A stretch of 64,000 bases of DNA from Pseudoalteromonas sp. OOF1S-7 (GTDB lineage: Bacteria > Pseudomonadota > Gammaproteobacteria > Enterobacterales > Alteromonadaceae). How positions within the stretch are numbered: position 1 is the stretch's first letter; each line of letters begins with the position of its first letter. Under the pieces are notes generated by a model. It made no database searches and was not told where the DNA came from. It saw only the letters and a list, made by a program, of their open reading frames with translations. A program made the position numbers and the translations under genes. The stretch is taken from the NCBI RefSeq assembly GCF_022347765.1, contig NZ_JAKRFZ010000004.1, forward strand, positions 248,001 to 312,000, in the 5' to 3' direction. Positions 19,316 to 26,870 of the stretch are shown here, one piece after another.

Positions 19316-19354
19316 AAAAAACGCGGCGCCCCCAAAGGGGACACCGCGTTTTTT
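19316..19354 (-). terminator. Rho-independent terminator after the glucoamylase operon
   Basis: AAAAAACGCGG at 19316-19326 and CCGCGTTTTTT at 19344-19354, nearly identical to the terminator at 17645. It lies 19 bp after the glucoamylase stop on the minus strand. Confidence 0.87.
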
Positions 19355-19372
19355 ATCAGCCTATCAGCGCGA

Positions 19373-21766
19373 TTACTTAAGCGCCTGCTCAACAATCGGG
19401 TAATGATCCCAGACTTGCTTATCGGCAAGTGAGCGAACCAGCTTCACATACTCGGCATGCGTCCACGCCAGTGGTGTTGCGGAGTTGGTACCCTCGCCCA
19501 GTGCATAACCAAACGGATTTACGCCCACGCCATCCCACACCTGCTCGGGCAGCATCAGGCCTTCATTTGCAAAGTGCTCCATGCCTTTGATGTAAGTGTA
19601 TTTGATACGCTTAACCGCATTGTCATCCAGTGCATTAGCCTGGCTGGCCGCTGCAATTTCGTAATGACCACGCTCACCGGTGAAGAAAGGCCAGACCCGA
19701 CCACGCTGACCGGCCGTGTTCTGGCCTTGCTCGGCATAGTTGGTCCCGCGTACCTCATCTTCTCCATAGCCGTCGTTGCCATAGCGGCGGTAGCCCGGAT
19801 AACTATTGGGATCCCCGGCAAAGTTAAAGCTGTATTTAACTCGCAGGTTCTCCGGCAGGTTTTCATCTTCATACTCGGGCAAGGTATTGGTAATGCTGCT
19901 GGCATCTGCGGCTCTGACGCCATAGCGCACAAGCTCCAGGAACCCGCCATCAATGATCTGCTTTTTATCCATACCCGCACGGCCATTGTTGTCGCTTAGC
20001 TTAGTATCGGTATTCGGATTGGCGTCTTTGCCAATGCGGAAGAAATATTTACCATCGCTTTGCTTAGAAGGCAGGTTACCCTCAGTGGTGAACATGGTCG
20101 ATTCCACTTCACTGTCGTAGCGCCTGGCTGTTGCCATATAACGCTCACTGCCGGCTTTATCTCCGGCCAGTTTCGCAATGTCACTGGCAGCGACCAGGCC
20201 CGCGATAATGGCTGCGGTTGTCGATGGTGAATAGCCGTCCTGCTCTTCCCAGCGCTCCTGCTGTGTTGCCGGTGGTGTAATTTGCGTGTCGTTCCAAAGG
20301 ATTTTTGCCAGGCCCCCGTCGACCAGGAATTCAGCCGCTGGCTGGAGCATACGCTTGTACCAGTAAGCAAGCTTCTCATCGCTCAGTACGCCAGCCTGCC
20401 AGAGTTTCCACGCCAGCATAATCGGCATAGCAGTCTGATCCAGCTGCACACCTACCCACTCAAGCTCACCGTCAACATGGGTTTTTTGTAAGAACCAGCC
20501 GGTGTCGCCCTGGTTGCCAGGCGTCTTGTCTGTGACTTGTACTTTTTCCAGATATTCAAATGCGGTCAGTGCGGTTTGCGGATCGCCCATGGCCAAAAAT
20601 GCCATCGCAACCTGATAGAAGTCGCGCACCCAGACCGCTTTATAACCAGTGTGGCCTTGCTCAGCCGCTACTGTGTCACCCCAGGGGTTAGACAAAGAAG
20701 CGATTAAGGCCCCTGCGTGGGTTTTATCTTCCTGCGCCTTTAACACCAAAGCACTGGTGTAAAGTAGTTTACCCTGATCGGCCGTGTAAGCGCTGAGCTT
20801 TTGCATAGGCTCAAGACTGTTCAGATAGTCGCGCCAACCAATGGCTTCTCCTTCACCATTGTAGTGGGCCAGCACCTGCTGATAACCACGCGCCAGTGAC
20901 TGAGCGCCTTCCTCGAAGCTCGCGCTTTGCGATTTACCAAAACTCAGTGCCAGGTCGAATGTCGCCTGCTTGCCCACGTCACCCAGCTCGGCCAGCCAAT
21001 TAACGTTGCCGCTTTGTGCGCCTGTGCTGGTGTAACGCGGTGCCATTGACTGGCTTGCTTTAAGTTCGGCCAGACCATCGCTCTGACCGGTAAAGCCCAC
21101 GCTTGCCTGCTTAAAACCCGTGCTGCTTTGCAGTGTCAGGTAATTGTCTCCTTCCCAGGCAACCAGGCCCTGCTCGGTGACCTTCGCAAAATCGTTCAGG
21201 CCGTTGTTATTCACGTACGGGTTTACGTTAACGAACAGCTTCAAGCCATCAAGCTCTGTTTGCACCTTAGCGCGGACGAACAGCGTTTGGCCGTCAGGAT
21301 CGGTGAATATGTGTTTCTCAAGTGTAAAACGGCCTTGCTTGTCTTTGCTTGTCACTTTGTATGCTAAAGACAGCGCACGACCTTGTGCGTCTTTATCGAG
21401 GTAATCAATGCTGACGTCCAGCGCGTCTTGCTCCGTTACCGTAAAATCAGGTCCGGTAACAATGAACTGCATGTCTTTGATCTGCGCCTGGTGAATAAGA
21501 CCAAACATAGTTTCCGTGATCATGCCTTTGGCGATGGAAAACCACACTTTTGATACGGCTTGCGTACTCGCTTGATCAGAATACTGGCCCTGTTTGTATG
21601 CCTCGTAAGAGGTGCCGATGCCGGCTTTACCTGAATAAGCCCAGTATGGCTTGTCACCCGGTGCGCCTGGCGCAGCCTGTTTCGATTGGACCGCGTTGTT
21701 GGCACTGCCGCAACCAACGAGTCCAGCCGCAATCAAAGCCAGGGTTAAACTAGATAGTTTTTTCAT
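19373..21766 (-). CDS. Glucoamylase (GH15 glucan 1,4-alpha-glucosidase), lipoprotein
   Basis: 797 aa. The signal peptide ends in a lipobox (AAGLVGCGS), so it is a lipoprotein in the periplasm or on the outer membrane. The N-terminal beta-rich domain (residues ~40-290) is followed by the GH15 (alpha/alpha)6 barrel: VWVRDFYQVAMAFLAMGDP, RWEEQDGYSPSTTAAI with the probable general acid Glu, and LPEQVWD with the probable general base Glu. It releases glucose from maltodextrin ends. It is the last gene of an amylase-transporter-glucoamylase operon, 20 bp after the transporter. Confidence 0.92.
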   Translation of the reverse strand: MKKLSSLTLALIAAGLVGCGSANNAVQSKQAAPGAPGDKPYWAYSGKAGIGTSYEAYKQGQYSDQASTQAVSKVWFSIAKGMITETMFGLIHQAQIKDMQFIVTGPDFTVTEQDALDVSIDYLDKDAQGRALSLAYKVTSKDKQGRFTLEKHIFTDPDGQTLFVRAKVQTELDGLKLFVNVNPYVNNNGLNDFAKVTEQGLVAWEGDNYLTLQSSTGFKQASVGFTGQSDGLAELKASQSMAPRYTSTGAQSGNVNWLAELGDVGKQATFDLALSFGKSQSASFEEGAQSLARGYQQVLAHYNGEGEAIGWRDYLNSLEPMQKLSAYTADQGKLLYTSALVLKAQEDKTHAGALIASLSNPWGDTVAAEQGHTGYKAVWVRDFYQVAMAFLAMGDPQTALTAFEYLEKVQVTDKTPGNQGDTGWFLQKTHVDGELEWVGVQLDQTAMPIMLAWKLWQAGVLSDEKLAYWYKRMLQPAAEFLVDGGLAKILWNDTQITPPATQQERWEEQDGYSPSTTAAIIAGLVAASDIAKLAGDKAGSERYMATARRYDSEVESTMFTTEGNLPSKQSDGKYFFRIGKDANPNTDTKLSDNNGRAGMDKKQIIDGGFLELVRYGVRAADASSITNTLPEYEDENLPENLRVKYSFNFAGDPNSYPGYRRYGNDGYGEDEVRGTNYAEQGQNTAGQRGRVWPFFTGERGHYEIAAASQANALDDNAVKRIKYTYIKGMEHFANEGLMLPEQVWDGVGVNPFGYALGEGTNSATPLAWTHAEYVKLVRSLADKQVWDHYPIVEQALK

Positions 21767-21785
21767 AAAGTCTCCTTGGGTGGTG

Positions 21786-23276
21786 TTATTCTTGTTCGAT
21801 TTTCACCCGCATCACAGCAACCGCTGCGAGCAGGAACGACACACCACCAACCACTAATGCAAAAATCGGTTGATTATCAAATAGGTTTCTCAGGATCAGG
21901 CCAAGTACACTGGCGGCCATCAGCTGCGGGATCACGATAAAGAAGTTAAAGATCCCCATAAAGACGCCCATTTTATGAGCTGGCAACGAATTACTCAGCA
22001 TGGCGTAAGGCAGCGACAAAATAGACGCCCACGCAAAGCCAATCCCAATCATAGGCAGCCAAAGCAGGCTCGGATCAGCTATCATTTTAAAGCTCAATAA
22101 TGCGCCTGCGCCCATCAGTAAGTTAATGCAGTGTGCGCCACGCATGCCCAGGCGATTCACCATCACAGGGATACACACAGCAGCCAGAGCGGCAAAACCG
22201 TTGTAGGCGGCAAACAGCACACCCACCCAGTCGGCCCCATCGTTATAGGCTTTGCTGGTTACTTCGGTCGTGCCATAGTGAAAACTGGTGACTGCCGAGG
22301 TGGTATAGATCCACATAGCAAACAAGGCAAACCAGCTAAAGAATTGCACCACGGCAAGCTGGCGCATGGTGCCGGGCATAGTAAAGACATCGTAGATAAC
22401 GTTATAAAAGCCACCAGAGGTGCTGCCGCGCTGCTGCAGGTAGCCAGCTATTAACAGAACCAACGTAAAGGATAAAAACAATCCGCTCAGCAGATACAGC
22501 TCTTTTTCCAGTTGCAGCCCAATCACAGCAGCCAGGATCCCCCCGCCAATCACGCCAGAAATCAGTGCTGCGCGCGCATAGTTGATCACCTGATAGCTTT
22601 GACTGGTTTGCGTTTCAACTGCTTCACCGGCAAACTCCGCCAGCTGCTGTGGCGTGTACTCTTTGGTTCTTAGGATGGTCCAGCCCACCGCCAGAAACAG
22701 CACCACACCACCGAAATAGAAAGCATACTTAACAGACTCTGGGATCTGACCCGCTTCAGCGGTATTGCTGATCCCAAACCAGTTAGTCATCATCCAGGGC
22801 AAAGCCGACGCAACCACGGCACCTACACCAATAAAGAAGCTCTGCATCGCATAGCCATTGGCGCGCTGCTTTTCGTTGAGATTGTCACCCACCAGTGCGC
22901 GAAATGGCTCCATGGTGACGTTGATTGACGCATCCATGATCCACAGCATACCCGCCGCAATCCAGAGTGTGGGAGAGTTCGGCATAAAGAATAACGACAA
23001 GGTGGTCAGAATAGCACCATACAAAAAGAAAGGTCGTCTGCGGCCCAGCTTGCCCCAGGTGCGGTCACTCCAGTAACCAATGATTGGCTGTACAATCAAG
23101 CCCGTTAATGGGGCGGCAACCCAGAGAATGGGTATATCATCGACTTTGGCGCCCAGCGTCTGAAAGATCCGGCTGACATTACCGTTTTGCAGTGCAAAGC
23201 CAAACTGGATCCCCAGAAAGCCAAAGCACATGTTCCAGATCTGCCAGAAGCTCAGTTGTGGTTTTTGTTTTTGCAT
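21786..23276 (-). CDS. GPH/SLC45-type sugar transporter, probable maltose/maltodextrin uptake
   Basis: 496 aa with about 12 membrane segments. WGKLGRRRPFFLYGA (residues about 74-88) carries the GRRRPF signature of the sucrose/maltose branch (SLC45-like, GPH) of the MFS. These are proton symporters in the inner membrane. It starts 2 bp after the amylase stop and is followed 20 bp later by glucoamylase, so the three genes form one operon. Maltose or short maltodextrins are the likely substrates from context. Confidence 0.88.
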   Translation of the reverse strand: MQKQKPQLSFWQIWNMCFGFLGIQFGFALQNGNVSRIFQTLGAKVDDIPILWVAAPLTGLIVQPIIGYWSDRTWGKLGRRRPFFLYGAILTTLSLFFMPNSPTLWIAAGMLWIMDASINVTMEPFRALVGDNLNEKQRANGYAMQSFFIGVGAVVASALPWMMTNWFGISNTAEAGQIPESVKYAFYFGGVVLFLAVGWTILRTKEYTPQQLAEFAGEAVETQTSQSYQVINYARAALISGVIGGGILAAVIGLQLEKELYLLSGLFLSFTLVLLIAGYLQQRGSTSGGFYNVIYDVFTMPGTMRQLAVVQFFSWFALFAMWIYTTSAVTSFHYGTTEVTSKAYNDGADWVGVLFAAYNGFAALAAVCIPVMVNRLGMRGAHCINLLMGAGALLSFKMIADPSLLWLPMIGIGFAWASILSLPYAMLSNSLPAHKMGVFMGIFNFFIVIPQLMAASVLGLILRNLFDNQPIFALVVGGVSFLLAAVAVMRVKIEQE

Positions 23277-23277
23277 A

Positions 23278-25137
23278 TTAATTCTCTAGTTCAAAGACGG
23301 CACTGGCCAGCGGTGCCAGGGTGACTGTCAGCTGATTATTGTTAAGCGCAACCTGTCCATGTTGTTCCAGTCTGTCAATCGCTTTACCCTGCCAGCCAGC
23401 TGGCAAAGTGACAGAGACAGTTTGAGGAGCGTCTGCATCAAAGTTACTGACCACAACCAGACGTTGTGAATCGCTCTGACGGGCAAACCCAATCACTTTG
23501 GTTGCAGACTGACCGTCGCGCGTTGTGACGGGTGTCGAGACTAGCTCGCCCTGCGCTATCGCACTGAATGAGGCCATGTTCATCAGTTTTTGATAATAAG
23601 CACGCAGCGCTTTTTGCTCTTTACTCAGCAAAGCACCATCAAACTTACCCTGGTTCATCCAGGCCTGATGGGCAGGTACACCGATGTAATCAAAGATACT
23701 GGTACGGCTGGGTTTGCCGAACCCGGCCATTTCTGAACCGTCTTCACCCACGCTCTGCGCAAAATACAATAAGGTTGGTGACTGACTGATCAAGTGACTC
23801 ACCACCATGGCTGGTTTGCCTTTATTGGCATCGCCTGCAAACTGTGGGCTGGCAATGCGCTGCTCATCGTGGTTCTCTAAAAAGTGCAGCATGTGCGGTG
23901 CAATATCCTGAACGCTGGCATGTACATCCAGCACTTGCTGCGCCGTGCCTTTACCCTGCATCAGCGCCTTGAGCGAGTCGTATAAGCCCACTTTGTCGTA
24001 GAGGAAGTCCATCTTGCCCTGCTCAATGTAAGCACGGTAAAGCGTTGGGTTATACACCTCGGCAAGCAAGAAGGCGTCGGGGTTTTTCATCTTGATAGAC
24101 GCATTGAGAAAGCTCCAGAATTCAACGGGCACCATCTCGGCCATATCATAACGGAAGCCATCTACGCCCTTGTCCAGCCAGTAATAGGTGATATCGCGGA
24201 ACTTATACCAGCTGTCGGGCAGTTTTTTATCCTGCCAGAATGCATAGTGAGCACGGTAATCAAGCTGGGCGTACTGCGCCGGTAAGGTGGCAAAATCGTA
24301 GCTGCCATCGGGCTTAACACCATAGTTGACCTTTACGGTTTCATACCAGTCATGAATATGGGGCTGCGCGGCGCGTGCGCCGTTGCCGGTCCATTTGGCC
24401 GGGCTTTCACTGAACTGGCCATCGGCAAGCGGGTGTGGCTCGCCGCCAAGTACCTGATAGTCTTGGGAGTCTGGCACGCTAAAGGCTTCGCCGGTGACAT
24501 AGTAAAAGTTGTTATCACGGGCGTAGGTCACTGAAGTATCGTCATTCGCGCCGAAGTCGCTGACACCTTGTGGTGCGCTGAGCGATTGATAATTTCGGGC
24601 AACGTGATTGGGCACTATGTCAATCACCACTTTCATCCCGGCTTCATGGGTACGGGCGATCAGGGCTTCAAATTCAGCCAGCCTGTTTGCCGGGTCAACA
24701 GCCAGATCCGGATTGACGTTGTAATAGTCTTTTACAGCATAGGGTGAGCCCGCACGGCCTTTAACCACATCCGGGTCATCCAGGGCTATCCCGTACTCGG
24801 TGTAATCCCCCACCAAACCATGGTGCAATACCCCGGTATACCAGACGTGGCTCACGCCCATGGCTTTGATTTCAGACAGGGCTTTGGGGGTAAAGTCAGC
24901 AAACTTGCCTACGCCATTTTGCGCTTTTGTGCCCCAGGGAATATTGTTGCTATTGGTGTTACCAAACAGGCGGGTAAAAACCTGATAAACAACCGGCTTT
25001 GCATCGCTGTGCTGCGCTGCCAGGCTCTGAGTGCCGGTGATTGCTGTCTTGTTGTCGTTAGTACTGTTGCAGGCACTTAGTACCACAGAGCCGGTGATCA
25101 GTCCAAGGGCAATCACCAGCGGTTTTATTGTCATCAT
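23278..25137 (-). CDS. Alpha-amylase (GH13), lipoprotein
   Basis: 619 aa with a lipobox (SVVLSACNS), so surface- or periplasm-anchored. GH13 regions are clear: DIVPNHVA (region I, residues ~171-178), GFRYDMAEM with nucleophile Asp (region II), FLLAEVYNP with the acid/base Glu (region III) and LENHDEQRIAS with the third Asp (region IV), then a C-terminal beta domain. It hydrolyses internal alpha-1,4 bonds of starch. It is the first gene of the operon and has a TGCATACGTATTCA operator 63 bp upstream of its start. Confidence 0.92.
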   Translation of the reverse strand: MMTIKPLVIALGLITGSVVLSACNSTNDNKTAITGTQSLAAQHSDAKPVVYQVFTRLFGNTNSNNIPWGTKAQNGVGKFADFTPKALSEIKAMGVSHVWYTGVLHHGLVGDYTEYGIALDDPDVVKGRAGSPYAVKDYYNVNPDLAVDPANRLAEFEALIARTHEAGMKVVIDIVPNHVARNYQSLSAPQGVSDFGANDDTSVTYARDNNFYYVTGEAFSVPDSQDYQVLGGEPHPLADGQFSESPAKWTGNGARAAQPHIHDWYETVKVNYGVKPDGSYDFATLPAQYAQLDYRAHYAFWQDKKLPDSWYKFRDITYYWLDKGVDGFRYDMAEMVPVEFWSFLNASIKMKNPDAFLLAEVYNPTLYRAYIEQGKMDFLYDKVGLYDSLKALMQGKGTAQQVLDVHASVQDIAPHMLHFLENHDEQRIASPQFAGDANKGKPAMVVSHLISQSPTLLYFAQSVGEDGSEMAGFGKPSRTSIFDYIGVPAHQAWMNQGKFDGALLSKEQKALRAYYQKLMNMASFSAIAQGELVSTPVTTRDGQSATKVIGFARQSDSQRLVVVSNFDADAPQTVSVTLPAGWQGKAIDRLEQHGQVALNNNQLTVTLAPLASAVFELEN

Positions 25138-25198
25138 AATGTTGTCATTTTTAGTATTTTAAATGAGTCTACTGACTTGATAATCACGGGTGAACCGC

Positions 25199-25214
25199 CT
25201 GCATACGTATTCAG
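25199..25214. promoter_or_regulatory. LacI-type operator (maltose-type) upstream of the amylase operon
   Basis: CTGCATACGTATTCAG is a 16-bp near-palindrome with one mismatched pair and a central CG. The same core occurs at 29879 and 30237, each before a gene for maltodextrin use. It resembles the MalR-type boxes described for Alteromonadales. The regulator gene is not in this window. Confidence 0.75.
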
Positions 25215-25294
25215 AGCTCCTATTCATCCGCGCGTCATGTTCAATATTCTTAGTGCTCAGATGTAAACACCGCTCAAAGGCATAGTTCGTCGAT

Positions 25295-26806
25295 TTATCG
25301 CTTTTGGGCTAATCGCTCAAGTTGCACACGATGGTCATCAAAATTTAGTCCACACCGGGCAATGTAGTCCTGGATCTGTGATAAATCGTACTTGTTCGCC
25401 TCCTCATTACCTGCAATCAATTGAGACTGCTCCGGATAAATGCCGTAACCGGCAAGTAAACAGTGCCAGCTTACGGATGGATAATATTTGTCGATATCCT
25501 GACGATGTAATTCATCCGATAAGTTTTTGCCCGACACCCAGGTTTGTAATACGTCATACAAAGAACGCGAGAGCTGATTGTTGTTCGCGTTATCGCGCCA
25601 GTATTGCGTATCGGCTCTGCTGTTTACACGGTAATGCGCCACAATATAATCTCGGATCGCCTGATAACGAGCATCGAGTGACTGGTTGTGTCTGGTTTTG
25701 AACTTATCGGTGAACTCACCTTCCTGATAGCATTCAATAAAGCTTTGAACGGTTTCCTGAACAATATGAAGCGCCGTTGCTTCCAGCGGCTCAATAAACC
25801 CTTGTGACAGTCCAATAGCAAGACAATTCTTATGCCAGTGCTTTTTAACCTGCCCCACCTTCATGGTTAAATGACGCGCTTCAACCTCACTGTCCAGCAA
25901 CCCCAGCGCGGCGCGTAATTCGGTCTCAGCTTTATCCGGATCGCAATAACGTCGGCTGTAAACATAGCCGTTCCCAATGCGGTTGGTCAGCGGGATATGC
26001 CAGCTCCAGCCAAATTTTCGGGCAATTGATTGAGTCTCAGACGAAACCACCTCGCCCTGCTCGGTTGGCAACACCACTGCGGCGTCGTTAAACAAATTAT
26101 TGGCAAAGGAATCAAAGCCGACTTCTAAGTGCTGCTGCATCAATAGGCTGCGAAAGCCGGAGCAATCAATAAAGACATCTCCGGTGACTTCCATGCCTGC
26201 TTCACAGATCAGGGCCGCAATATCACCATCGGGGTGTTTACGCACATCACTGACATTGGCCTGAATATGCTCTACACCTAAATCGCGGGCTGTTTTAGCT
26301 AAGAAGAGCCCAAGTTTACCGGCATCGAAATGATAGCCATAGTTAATTTCAAACGGAAAATGATGCGCAGCGATTGGCGCTTTAGCCTGCTCTGCCAGAT
26401 AAGTAGTAAGGAAAAATGGGTCCGGGTGGCCTGCTACATCAATCGCTTTTCTTCGTACAAAGCTGTTGTGAAAGAAGGCAGGTGCGGAATAATCGTCGGG
26501 CTGTGAGGGAAAAGGATGAAAGTAGCTACTAAAGCCGGGGCGCGTTGACCAGTCAATAAAGCGAATGCCGTTTTTATAGGTTGCGTTACACGCTGGCATC
26601 CACTGCGCTTCACTGATCCCCATAAAGTCCATAAAGCCCTTAAACTGGGGGGTGGAGCCCTCGCCTACGCCAATGATGCCGATATCCGGCGATTCGACCA
26701 GGGCAATCTCAATCGGCTCGCCCTGCCAGCTTTTTGCCATCAGGTTGGCCGCCATCCATCCGGCGGTACCACCACCTAAAATAACGATTCTCTTTTTATT
26801 CATCAT
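25295..26806 (-). CDS. Flavin-dependent tryptophan-halogenase family protein
   Basis: 503 aa from the ATG at 26806, with GAGG 5 nt before it; an ATG at 26830 is upstream of the site. Family motifs: GGGTAGW FAD-binding (residues 11-17), a lysine in ATYK at position 78 matching the catalytic Lys of PrnA, GWSWHIPL with the halogenase WxWxIP (267-272), and FIEPLEATALH with Glu342 matching the second key residue. It lies 65 bp downstream of the maltodextrin TonB receptor in the same operon. Homologues beside TonB receptors in sugar loci of Proteobacteria are known, but their substrate is not. Halogenation of a sugar-locus component or a diverged oxidase role are both possible. Confidence 0.88.
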   Translation of the reverse strand: MMNKKRIVILGGGTAGWMAANLMAKSWQGEPIEIALVESPDIGIIGVGEGSTPQFKGFMDFMGISEAQWMPACNATYKNGIRFIDWSTRPGFSSYFHPFPSQPDDYSAPAFFHNSFVRRKAIDVAGHPDPFFLTTYLAEQAKAPIAAHHFPFEINYGYHFDAGKLGLFLAKTARDLGVEHIQANVSDVRKHPDGDIAALICEAGMEVTGDVFIDCSGFRSLLMQQHLEVGFDSFANNLFNDAAVVLPTEQGEVVSSETQSIARKFGWSWHIPLTNRIGNGYVYSRRYCDPDKAETELRAALGLLDSEVEARHLTMKVGQVKKHWHKNCLAIGLSQGFIEPLEATALHIVQETVQSFIECYQEGEFTDKFKTRHNQSLDARYQAIRDYIVAHYRVNSRADTQYWRDNANNNQLSRSLYDVLQTWVSGKNLSDELHRQDIDKYYPSVSWHCLLAGYGIYPEQSQLIAGNEEANKYDLSQIQDYIARCGLNFDDHRVQLERLAQKR

Positions 26807-26870
26807 TTTCACCTCATAAAACAAAGCCACCAGAAAACTGGTGGCTTTATATCACAGTAGCTCTCAGGAT

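Noticed and set aside
25295..26806. Natural-product cluster suggested by the halogenase homologue
   Set aside because: Neighbours are only sugar-uptake and amylolytic genes; no NRPS, PKS or tailoring enzymes are nearby.
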